DNA from: Micromussa lordhowensis
Lineage: Eukaryota > Cnidaria > Anthozoa > Scleractinia > Lobophylliidae
Assembly (NCBI GenBank): GCA_964020085.1
Contig: OZ026606.1
Coordinates: 3,227,423 to 3,291,422, forward strand
Length of the DNA: 64,000 nucleotides
Reading direction: 5' to 3'
Positions 11,493 to 22,645 of the stretch are shown piece after piece. Position 1 is the stretch's first letter; each line of letters begins with the position of its first letter. Position numbers and translations under genes: made by a program. A model generated the notes under the pieces. It searched no databases. It saw only the letters and a program-made list of their open reading frames with translations, and had not been told where the DNA came from.

Positions 11493-12373
11493 TGTGTTCA
11501 CATTCAGGAAAATCAGCCTCACTTTAATTAAGTGCGCTGAAAGAGTAGTTTCGCTTAAATCGAATTTAAGTACTGTTAAAATTAATTTGAATACCCATAG
11601 TTTTCAATATATCCTTGGGAGTATTGCACCCTGTTTCGCGGGAAAAGAAGCCTAAAAATAGACCGGTCTGTTAAAATGCCGTGACATAAGCTTAGTATGG
11701 GATTTGTAAGCTCTCCTGGTAATGGGCTCCTGATTCTGTCTATTTTAAACCGGCAAACGAGATAGCGATCGAGTACGTCATATTCGTGTACTAAAGTAGC
11801 AAAGTGCATAAACATGGTTCTTATAAAAAGATTATTTTCAGCATACAAGAATTCTAAAACGCCCTTAATCATTTCGATCTACAACAGCACCGAAAAAGCG
11901 AAAAAACTAGTATTCGCATAATACGTACCAAGAGAAAAGCCTTGACTGCGGAAGTGTTTGGCAGTATGACGTTTTCTGATGTAATTGAAGTGAGTTATGC
12001 AGGTCGCACCTCGGTGTTTTGTCAGTATCTCAACCTGGCCAAACAATTACTGAATTATTTGTCGGAACCCATTTATACTTGATATGTCCTATGAGAGTAC
12101 TGTATCTTTCCCGCTGCAGTATTCCATCGGATTCCTCGGTCAATTTCTTTTTTTTTTCCTTTAGATCGTTGTGTAACTTTTACCGAGTAGTCGAAGTTTT
12201 GGTACTCATCGTTAACTGTTGCAAGAGAAGAGTCGCATCCCGGTAGTCGCACGATTGGGTTGTGACCAAAAATACCCAAAAAATCTACTTGACTGTGGAG
12301 TTTTCGACATTGCACTTACGATCTTAGGCCAGTAGCGCGTGTGTGACAAGTGTGAGGGTAGCCAGCGGGCATA

Positions 12374-13998
12374 TGGTATTTCGAGGACTGGACTGGACTG
12401 AACTGGACTAGTAAAAGGTGGACTGGACTAGTACAACGCGGACTGGTAAAACGAGAAATGGTAAAACGCGGACTGGTAAAAAGCTGTTGAAATTGTTGAC
12501 CATTTCTCAGAAAACAATAGCGTATTTAAGGTGACAACTCCTGGAGTGGCACCTTGCGTGGCGTAAAAAGTATGTACTTAGTAGGTGTAAGTATGCATGT
12601 ATATATGTCTGGATTTATGAAAACAGTGTTAATGACATCTTGATACAATTCTGTCCTACCTAGAGCTAGCTTTCCACAAGGCTTATCGTAGCTCAAATAA
12701 AAGGGGATAACCTCTCCTGTATGCCTTTTGAGGCCAGGAAGACTAATTTCACCGTCTATTCGTTGAATCAGGAATTGTTCAATTTAATTAAGAGTGCTTT
12801 TAACATGAAATTGGAGTCTAAAATCAACAGGAACGTACACTATGTCAAGACCGCGGCGGAGAGCTTATCTATAACTTTCTAAAGGCCTGCATCGTCCTAA
12901 ATAGACTGAACAAGAGCTTCCTACATCGAGAATCGATTGAACTTCCACCAAAATAAGCCATAGTTAGCAGTAAGCGAACACTCAACATGTTGTCGTTACG
13001 TCAATTATCGCCCGGAAGCCACGCAAATAAATTTCTTCCGCGCTAGCGAATCACAGACAGTTCTGATAGTTAGCTAAGCCGAGAACGCCTAGAATTGAGA
13101 AAACAAGGAAATTCTACTCACGATCAGCGCTTGAACTCATGTTCTTCACTCTGCTCGTGGCCATATGCTTTGCTCGCAAATAGCAATGTCCCGGATGAAC
13201 TTTAACTACATCAAAGTTCAGAGCAAATAACGCCAACAGCAGCTAGAAGTGTCTAGTCCATTGCACGTCTAAGCCCTAAATTGATGTGGCTAAAGCTTTT
13301 TGCTGTCTAAAGCAAGCACAACATTATCGCCACAGTGCTAAAGGCCCACGTATAGTACGGAGCTAAATGACGTCCCGTTTTCAGTGGGCCCTTCATGTAC
13401 GATAATGGACGACGCTTGCTAGCAAATCGTTAGACTTGCACCTTCATTGGACTTAATGATGTCCTCCGGCAGACTTCCTTTAGACAGCAGTTATAGAACG
13501 CTGGTCGGTTGGCTCCCTCTCAGAGTCACTGCGCGAACTGAAATTCAGAGGAGTGAAACCTGGGCTATACTTAACACCGACTGACAAGGGGAGGGAGGAG
13601 TGCGGTGGGTACCGATGAATAATGAAAAAAACTAGATGAATAAACGAAACATGCAGTAAGAAGTCCTCTACACTTTACACTAGGTAAGATTTACAAGCTG
13701 CTGCCATAAGGAAAGCAAAAGGCTAAATAAATAAATAGATTAAAAAGAAAAATCACTAAACACCGCTAGATGTCATTAACACTGTTTTCATAAATCCAGA
13801 CATATATAAAAATAGAGACATGTATGTGATATATGCTTATATAAGAATACAGATAATCGTTGAAATTAAGACAATTATTGTCGTACCAGTCCGCGTTTTA
13901 CCAGTCCTCGTTTTACCAGTCCGCGTTTTACTAGTCCTCGTTTTACCAGTCCGCGTTTTACTAGTCCAGTCCAGTCCAGTCCAGTCCCCGAAATACCA
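12374..13998. mobile_element. 1.6-kb element with satellite-like terminal inverted repeats
   Basis: The ends are TGGTATTTCG and CGAAATACCA, followed inward by GGACT/AGTCC pentamers and then several roughly 15-bp units of the form CCAGTCCGCGTTTTA in inverted orientation (left about 12384-12480, right about 13887-13985). A further inverted match, GTCTGGATTTATGAAAACAG at about 12607-12626 versus about 13776-13802, extends the arms. The flanks TAGCCAGCGGGCATA (12359-12373) and TAGCCAGCGCGCATG (13999-14013) are similar and may be a long, slightly mutated target duplication. No transposase frame is visible, so it is probably non-autonomous. Confidence 0.75.
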
Positions 13999-14013
13999 TA
14001 GCCAGCGCGCATG

Positions 14014-15864
14014 CAATTGACTGCAACACGTTGGAAAAGTCCTGGGCCTAGCTCCGACGGATGTATTATTATTATTATTTTTACTTTTTACCGAAAATAC
14101 CAGTCATCTATATAGTTTACAAATTTCCGTGTGTCCATATCATCAGGTTTTAAGCGTGGGTTTTAAAGATAAGGAAAATACTGTGGAAATTACCGAAATA
14201 TGAGCCGGAGGCGAGTGCTTCCACAGTAGAGCTGTCTTGAGACTCATGCGCTTTAACAAACTTTCACGATTGTTTCTTTATAAACTCGGAAAAACAGGCG
14301 TGATTTAAGAAAATTACCAATCGAAAGCATCTTTTGTGTTTCTTTGTGCCCAGTGATTTTATTCCTTATTTCTTTTCAGTCAACAATAGTCTTTGTTTCC
14401 GTGACAAACAAAAGTATTATTATAGGCTTTCCTGTTAAAATTTAAGACACCTCCAATTTCGCATCTTGTTGATCCGATTTGCCCGCTTCCTTGCTAAAGA
14501 ATATTTGGCTTTGGTTAAACTGGAAGTGACGGGATTGATGGACAGTTTCGTTTAGGAGCTTTATCTTATATTCTGTGTGTCGTGAATGTGTAAAGGGCCT
14601 GTACTAAAAATTTGCATATAAATAAAACTGAGTCATAGGCGGAACACAGATGATCACAGACGTTCCCAGGATCGTTGAGATAGAGGGAAAAGGCTAACAG
14701 ATATAACGTAAAATGATCTATATTCCGTATCCGCGGATATTAAAATGCATTTCAAACTTGACCTGAAATCGCTGATAACGTGTTGCTGTGCCACTTGGAA
14801 AGATAAGCTCGCCTTAAAATGGCTTCCCACTCAGTTTTGACTTTTGATCACGTTTGATACACTAATCGATTTTCGATGTTCACGAAGAAGTCAAAGTGCA
14901 TGTGTTATCATACGAGAAACTTGGTTTAGCTCTTAATGTAAATTATATTATCGTGTTCAGTATATCGAGCCTGGACTGTCTCTGACGCGAACTATCCGAA
15001 TGTACACTTCACATCAACACTAAATGGTAATAAATAATGCATATTCAAATCTTGTTGTTTTAATACTTCCATCTACGTATTTGCGAGATCACAATCACAC
15101 TTGACAAGAAAAGAACGAAACTAGTACACTTTCTAATCAATCTAGGACGCTTCCTACCTTGTGTGGCGAAAATCTATTAGTCTCGTTACAAACAATTTAT
15201 TTTTTACATCAACGCAATAATTATATTCCCTCCGGAGGCGCTCGAACAATTAAACCGCGGCGCGGTCACGCTTCTAAAATATCGACGAAAATGTCTACTG
15301 TCGAAGGCACTTTAAAGAAGTGTTTTTAACATCATTTTACTTGACACAAATAAGCGAAATACGCAGGTGTTTACTTAGTGTAATGGGGAGCCTTTGTCTT
15401 GTGAAATCGACATTGTCTATTTCACGTGTTTTCAACGCCGCTCAAAGTTGATCAACTTGATGATAGTGTTATAATTTAATGTACCGAGAGTACACACACT
15501 TTTCCTATTGCAAAGTCAAATTCTTTAGTCTCGTTCGACTGGTAAAAATCTGTATTTACAAAGCTATCGAAAAGGGCGAAAAAAATCACAAACTCTTCGC
15601 ATTTTTAATTTTTATGAGCCAAATATCTCAAATTACAGATTTTAATACCCCGCCAAGTCGTCTTTGTATTAAAACACCGGTTCAACGCATGCTCCCAATC
15701 TTCAAACAGCATTTATGACTAGATTAAAAACTTAAGTTTAACTCATTACGCTTCGTGAACAAGCTGCAATACTTGTGTCAGATCAATTGACTTGAAATAC
15801 CTCGATTTCCGTGTTTGAGGAGAAGAGAAAAGTGCTGAGCAGTGTTGTAATTATTAGTTCAAGT
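14014..15864. other. Non-coding stretch
   Basis: AT-rich sequence with a short ATT-repeat near 14065-14080. No exon, RNA gene or clear inverted repeat was recognised. Confidence 0.4.
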
Positions 15865-16359
15865 TCATTCAATCTTCGCAGCCGTTTCTTCCCCATCTTG
15901 TTCGGAAAGCGATGATGTCCTTTTGTTCCCGCTCTTTCCTTTGCTCTCTGCATCTCCATCTTTGCTCGAGTCGGAGCTGCCGCTTCGCGTTTTCTTAACT
16001 TTCCTCTTGGCTCGCCGGTGCTCTGCCGTGTCGAAATGCTTCTTATAGCTGAGCGCTCCCGCATCGGCTGCTCTTTCCAAGTGAACGGAAGCAAAATCCT
16101 TCTTCTTTGGATCACCAAAGTGTTTTTCAGAGCTCTCTTTTCGACCAGTTTGAGAGACTTCCCACGGCGGCAAGCGACTGACCTTTCTTCCAAGGTTTTT
16201 CTCATACATGCTCGTCCAAACCGTCGCTTGATCGTCCCTGAAGTCAGAATATTTGCGTGCATAGGTTTTACCGTAATCATGGACGGCTTCAGCTTCCCAA
16301 CTTGCCATAGGAATCGCGGAACCTTCCTCATCAAACTGCATGCCTGGGCAATCGGCCAT
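15865..16359 (-). CDS. Hypothetical charged protein, unrecognised
   Basis: Predicted 164-aa protein, starting at the ATG of MADCPGMQFDEEG; the open frame extends four codons upstream to a TTG. The first about 95 residues look like a folded or motif-bearing region rich in W, Y, D and E (MASWEAEAVHDYGKTYARKY, TVWTSMYEKN, RLPPWEV). The last about 50 are low-complexity K/R/S/D/E sequence with two basic clusters that could be a nuclear signal. There is no signal peptide or membrane segment. Composition and codon structure look like real coding sequence, unlike neighbouring ORFs, and no repeat overlaps it. It could be one exon of a larger gene. I do not recognise the family. Confidence 0.55.
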   Translation of the reverse strand: MADCPGMQFDEEGSAIPMASWEAEAVHDYGKTYARKYSDFRDDQATVWTSMYEKNLGRKVSRLPPWEVSQTGRKESSEKHFGDPKKKDFASVHLERAADAGALSYKKHFDTAEHRRAKRKVKKTRSGSSDSSKDGDAESKGKSGNKRTSSLSEQDGEETAAKIE

Positions 16360-18721
16360 TTCTTTGCTCAATTTCCAGAGATGATGCGTTTAAAATCAGC
16401 TACTGCTTTTAGAACAAATGATCCTCTGCGTACCTTATTAAAAATTCAGTTCGCATATTATATTGGCCTAGCACATTTGCGTGACTTCAAAGGCTCCCCC
16501 GCGTGTGTTGTGTATCATGTTCAGTTAGATAACCTAATATAAAAATAACCTTTAGATAACCTTTTAGTTGTAGCAACACAAAAATATCTATATATTGGTT
16601 ATTTATTGAAGTTATTGTGAATTGACACAAGCATCGATCGGAGTGAATTGACATCCACTTAGGCTCAACGAAATACAATTCACGATAAACAAGCTTTGCC
16701 CTCGCCTAAGCGTGACTAACGAAAAACATGAGGCTGCCATGGTGTTAATTGATGTAAACTGCCATGTTTGAATGATTAGGTCAAATGACTTGTCTTGCAT
16801 AAATTACGTCGTTAAAATTTGTAGTTACGAATAAAACAAGGAATTATAATTCTTTATGCTTTGGAATTGTTTAAAGCCTTGCTCAGAAGTACGGTACTAT
16901 GAAGGGTCTGTCGTTATGATTTCAATACCCGATAATTATGGCGTACGTATGAGTTGGCCCTGGCACGTGGATGAGTTCAAAGTGCGCTTTACTTAAAAGG
17001 TCTTACAAGAGCAGCTCTTGATTTGTGTTTGTAACGATATTCAACTGTTGATATATAATATTGTATTCCGGCTGCAAAATGCAAAACAGCCATTGTTTTG
17101 TAACATTTTCCTTTCAGCATGCAGCGCTTTGACAAGTCTGGTCAAGTCCGAGCTTCACGTAGGCGGCAGGATGGGCCTAATTTACCGTCACTCAATGTTC
17201 ATAGCTAGGGCTGTGCCCCAAGATGAACATTGGTCCCGCTGCCACTAATCCGCACAGTCAAGACCAGTGCAATAAGTAGTCTTGTGACCGGTCGACAGAG
17301 AAGGTACCCGGGTTAGCTTGGGTAATAAGAGATTTATTTCACAGGTTATAAAATAACCGTGACAAAAAATTGTAGGAACTTTAATTACCCGGTCCAATAC
17401 GTACCATATTGTATGGTGCACGAATAAAAATGAGCGCCTGGGGGGAAACAGGGATACACCCTTTCTGACACGCACTGCTGACAATTGACACTGATCATGA
17501 TAATTTCCAGTGCATTACCGGGCAGGCTAAGTGTAGATCGCGATCAGTCACGGGCGCTCAGTATAAGCTCCAGTGAAATTTTAAATAAATGATGTCTTTT
17601 TCAATCTGCGGACATATTGCTTTTTCTTCCTCCGGAACGGGGAAAGAGGTTACAAGTGATTGACTAGATTCCCTTCTAAGGAGGGTAGAAAAAGTTAGTT
17701 CCTTCAAGCGATAGGACTGAAATTAAGCACAGCCGACAATGACAGCCCATTGGAATGAACTTCATGTTACAATGATAACGATGACGATGACGCTGACGAT
17801 GAGAAAAAGCTTAACACGATTAATGTCAGTCCAGTCCGTGAACCTTTCCTGTGTCATATGGAGGTTGAACCCAGGCGGAAGAAGAGTAAGTCTGAGGTAG
17901 CTTACATGCGCATGCTCAAAACGCCGCCATTTCTCTCTCAAATTGGAGGGGGGGGGGGGCATGCATATCTGGTAGAATGTTTGGAAGCGCGGACGCTTTG
18001 TGTCCATCTCTATTAATGACAAGCAGGAACTTTTAAAAAGCTGACAAAACTTGACCTAGCCTTTCACTGCTAAAGGTTAACAGCTAAAACAGTAACTTGT
18101 AAACCGCTATAACTCCCTATCTGGAGATAACGTAATTCATGGTGAGAAAAATAGTTATTCAGTTGTAATTACCGACGGCTTTAGTCTGTTTTCGTTGGGC
18201 GCAACGGTAAAAACGGCGAGCGGAAAAAAGAAGCTCCTCTATTTTTCGCGTGCCGTTTTTCGCGCTGCGCCTCAACTAACTAAACACGTAGAAGAGATTA
18301 TACTTACTTACTCGTTAGAGTTAAAAACACTCTTTCAAATTAATGACAAACATTTCACTTGCGAATTGCGCGATCTACAGTGTCGAATGTGACTGCATGT
18401 GAAGTCAGTGTTTACGGTTAGTCGTGTGTGGATAGGGTTTCATTCCGGCGTTCCTGGTCATTAAAAATAGATTTGGGCGTTCTTGCTCGCATGGTTGGTC
18501 GTACTTGAACACGTTGAATTCGTCATTTGAACGAGCAATTTAAATCGTAGCGCGTGCATCCATACCACACGCTTATTGGACTTTTCGGCTCGCTTTGAGC
18601 ATGCGCATGCAAGTTATTCTGGGCTAACCTTCGGGCTCACCAGGACCAGAGAAAGCGAAGGATCTGGGGTCGAGAATGGGATCGAGAATCTCTTCTCCCA
18701 AATAAACTTATAAAGGGGGCA

Positions 18722-18753
<32 letters not shown>

Positions 18754-18800
18754 TGGAGTATTACAAGATAATTTGGTTTTATCAACTGCTTCAATTATCA
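16360..18800. other. Non-coding stretch between hypothetical ORF and LINE
   Basis: No recognisable exon. It contains a short G-run near 17948-17958 and scattered low-complexity sequence. The stretch about 18.55-18.75 kb is GC-richer, but I cannot assign it. Confidence 0.35.
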
Positions 18801-18839
18801 TTATAATATATTAATCAATTATAAAAATCTATCCTTATT

Positions 18840-21800
18840 AACGTTAAATTTATTAAGATAAAATTTTGTAATACTGCTCTTGAATAATGAGAAATGTTCA
18901 ATTGTTCTCATGCCTAGTGGTAGGCAATTCCACAGGTCTACAATACGATTAAAAAACATCAGTTTTAAAAAGGCCTTTCCCCAGTGTAGCTTCACTATTT
19001 CTGATGTTATATTTAGGTGTCTTAAAATTTACATATGACAAAACATTGAAATCAATATAACCTTTCAGGCATTTAAAGAAAAAACAAAGATCCAACATCT
19101 CTCTTCTATATTCTAAAGGTAAAAGTTTCAGTTTGACAAGTCTCTCAGGATAACTTAAGTCAGTTTTCAGGATAAATTTAGTTGCACGTCGTTGTACACG
19201 CTCAAGTGCAGTGATCTTTTCTTTAGTGTACGGTGACCAGACCTGTGAAGCATACTCCAGCTGTGATCGAACATGTGATTTGTATAAAATTATTAAAGTT
19301 TTCAGATGACATTGATTGGTGCAAGTTCTTTTGATCATGCCCAGCATCTTGATGGCTTTAGTGATGATGACGTCAATGTGATTATTCCAAGATAACTTGG
19401 TAGAAACATGGTGCGTGTACCTTTCGTCCATTTCATTTTCATAAAGAATCAAAACTCAAAAATCAAAAATGTAAACCATGATTTTCAATTATTGAATTAA
19501 ATAAAAATCAAAATCAAAAATAGCTGTTCATTTTTCGTGTCTTTTGTGCAAAACGAAAATTAAAAAAACCTATCCATTTCGTTGATTTTAATTTTCCAAC
19601 TAATGATTCTAAAGCAAAATAAGAAATCGACACGCTTTTCCCAACAGCTTTGAATTCCAAAAAAGAGAATCTTCTTCTTATATCATTAGTTCTAACTACA
19701 TAAATCTACAGAACACAGTACCGTGACCGAAATATCAAAAATCGAAATCGTACGTTTGATTTGCATTTACGATGAAAATCTTACAAAAACACCAAGCAGG
19801 GGAGGGGAGTGTAGATTCGCGCGCGGAAGGCGCGGTTACCACGAACCAAGATGTCGGCCACAGGAAGTTGGTTAAGGGGTGTCTTTGGGCGAGTTTATGC
19901 TTAACTTAACCCAGCTTTGCTACTCAGTAGATATCACCTAAGCCTGGCCAACTATGTGGCCCCAACGTCTGTTAGAATTCAATATACCCTTACTGTCCTT
20001 ACTAACCTCTCCTGGTTCCCATATATATTTTTTCAGAATTAGAAGGAAGTACATGCAGGAATTATTCATCGTTATCCAGCCAGTTATCAGTCAAAATTAC
20101 AGGATTTTGTTACACTAAAAGATTTCCCAATGGGTAAATTAATGTTGAGAGAATACTTCACGGATTTTGGCAGGCACATATCATTTAAATCTCCAAGGCA
20201 ATAACGATAAAGTCATTTCTATAAACATTCCACGGAATCAAAGCGGAAGTGTAGAACAACAATTAAGCATACGAACCGTTTTATCCAGTGCAGTACATTT
20301 ACTTCACCGATCGTCATAAACGACATAGACGTTGGGGCCACATAGTTGGCCAGGCTTAGGTGATATCTACTGAGTAGCAAAGCTGGGTTAAGTTAAGCAT
20401 AAACTCGCCCAAAGACACCCCTTAACCAACTTCCTGTGGCCGACATCTTGGTTCGTGGTAACCGCGCCTTCCGCGCGCGAATCTACACTCCTCTCCCCTG
20501 CTTGGTGTTTTTGTAAGATTTTCATCGTAAATGCAAATCAAACGTACGATTTCGATTTTTGATATTTCGGTCACGGTACTGTGTTCTGTAGATTTATGTA
20601 GTTAGAACTAATGATATAAGAAGAAGATTCTCTTTTTTGGAATTCAAAGCTGTTGGGAAAAGCGTGTCGATTTCTTATTTTGCTTTAGAATCATTAGTTG
20701 GAAAATTAAAATCAACGAAATGGATAGGTTTTTTTAATTTTCGTTTTGCACAAAAGACACGAAAAATGAACAGCTATTTTTGATTTTGATTTTTATTTAA
20801 TTCAATAATTGAAAATCATGGTTTACATTTTTGATTTTTGAGTTTTGATTCTTTATGAAAATGAAATGGACGAAAGGTACACGCACCTACCTGCCCCCCC
20901 TTAACCAACTTCCTGTGGCCGACATCTTGGTTCGTGGTAACCGCGCCTTCCGCGCGCGAATCTACACTCCCCTCCCCTGCTTGGTGTTTTTGTAAGATTT
21001 TCATCGTAAATGCAAATCAAACGTACGATTTCGATTTTTGATATTTCGGTCACGGTACTGTGTTCTGTAGATTTATGTAGTTAGAACTAATGATATAAGA
21101 AGAAGATTCTCTTTTTTGGAATTCAAAGCTGTTGGGAAAAGCGTGTCGATTTCTTATTTTGCTTTAGAATCATTAGTTGGAAAATTAAAATCAACGAAAT
21201 GGATAGGTTTTTTTAATTTTCGTTTTGCACAAAAGACACGAAAAATGAACAGCTATTTTTGATTTTGATTTTTATTTAATTCAATAATTGAAAATCATGG
21301 TTTACATTTTTGATTTTTGAGTTTTGATTCTTTATGAAAATGAAATGGACGAAAGGTACACGCACCAAACATGCACACCAAGGTCTTTCTCAGTTAAAAC
21401 TGACATAATCTGTGAGCCATTAAGTGTATAGGCTGAATCCACAATATTCTTTTTCCTTGTAATTGCAAGATATTTGCATTTCTTTGAGTTAAACTCCGTG
21501 AAGTGATTAGCTGACCAATCGTTTAGATTTGATAGGTCACGGCTTTGTAGTTGTTGAACATCATCGGTGTTATCTATGATTCTGAAACATTTCATATCAT
21601 CAGCATACAGCTGTACATTGGTGCTTGAGTGTATAGCTTTAGGAGCCGTATTTATATAAATTATAAACAAAAGTGGTCCTAGATTGGACCCCTGAGGCAC
21701 TCCTGACGATATTGGTAACAGCGACGATTCACAACCATCAATGACTGTTCTATGCCGGGTGTCTACATGTTAAATATGATCTAAACCAGGAAAGCAGTTT

Positions 21801-21872
21801 ACCTCTTACACCCACATCAAACAGCTTCTTTTTGTCGAACATTTTGTTTCAAGTGGACCAGACAGAGGATGT
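18840..21872 (-). mobile_element. Broken non-LTR retrotransposon (LINE) 3' half, reverse transcriptase
   Basis: Reading the reverse strand from about 21872, the frame gives FDKKKLFDVGVRGKLLSWF, then SGVPQGSNLGPLLFIIYIN and the YADD catalytic motif (about 21600-21640), then KDLGVHV. After an insertion it continues as STKLSWNNHID and the thumb/C-terminal region RSQLEYASQVWSPY, LERVQRRATKF and FFNRIVDLWNCLP. These are typical of CR1/L2/jockey-type elements. The copy is dead: single-base frameshifts occur near 21765 and 18955, both outer parts of the element are missing, and a foldback transposon occupies 19410-21366. Removing that insert restores the frame exactly across KDLGVHV-STKLSW. Confidence 0.88.
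19410..21366. mobile_element. Foldback DNA transposon inserted in the LINE
   Basis: The left arm 19410-19970 (561 bp) is the reverse complement of 20327-20887, also 561 bp, around a 356-bp unique centre (19971-20326). A third arm segment, 20897-21366, directly repeats the outer 470 bp of the right arm. The outer ends are GGTGCGTGTACC and GGTACACGCACC. The host sequence AAACAT is duplicated on both sides (19404-19409 and 21367-21372). Arms differ at very few positions (for example one base in the CTCCYCTCCCC stretch), so the insertion is young or the arms are homogenised. No transposase is encoded, and the superfamily is unknown; a 6-bp duplication is uncommon. Confidence 0.92.
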
Positions 21873-22645
21873 TATTCGAAATTGATGCGATTGAGATGTG
21901 TGTAAATCGAAGAACAGCCTGAAGTTGTGTGCCACGAGTGGAAGTTCAACCTGGTAAACCTGACTCAATTTATATTTTAAACGGCATTTCTTTTGAAACA
22001 AAAAAATACAATTTAGATTTTAAAATATTTGAGATTAAAAAAATATTTCAGATTTGCTTTAGAATGGCGCAGCTGGATGTTGTACCCCCTGGAAATCTTC
22101 AGAGCACCGGTGATTATTTTCCCGCCTGCACAAATCAATTTAATACTGATCATAAATACCGGAAAAAATATTTGCTCAGCCATTAGTCTCAGATGTACGA
22201 GGCAAAAATATTTAAGTGAGTAGATCTAGACTTCAAGCTTGTTTTCATTTCCTAGGAAAGCGAAATGCAGTTAATCAGAACAGCTTGTAACTCCACTGGG
22301 GGCATCTCGCTCTCAGGAACAACAGGAGGCACGAAAATACCTGCTGAGTTATACCTTGGGTCACGCAAACTGCATTTGAAAAAGAGGAAAGAAAACAGTA
22401 GTTTTACCAAGGCCAACGTTGTAAATCCGGAGAAATATAGGTGTCAGAAAGACAAGAGAGTGGAAAACGGAAAGAAAAGAGAGTACTTTTGGAGTAGACG
22501 CTTCAAGTGTCTTAAATGAAGAGAAAATAGGTAAGGACTGGGGCGAGCGTTCTCTCTGCATGGTGCGCCTGCAGGAAAGTTGCATTCAGTGTTGAGATTT
22601 CGCAGCGTGAAAAGTCGCATAAATGTGGTCCTATTCCTCGCTACA
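21873..22645. other. VAC14 upstream region / probable promoter and 5' UTR
   Basis: Between the LINE remnant and the VAC14 start codon. No TATA box or unambiguous promoter element was found. Two overlapping ORFs (22265-22519 and reverse 22361-22585) resemble nothing I know and are not annotated. Confidence 0.35.
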
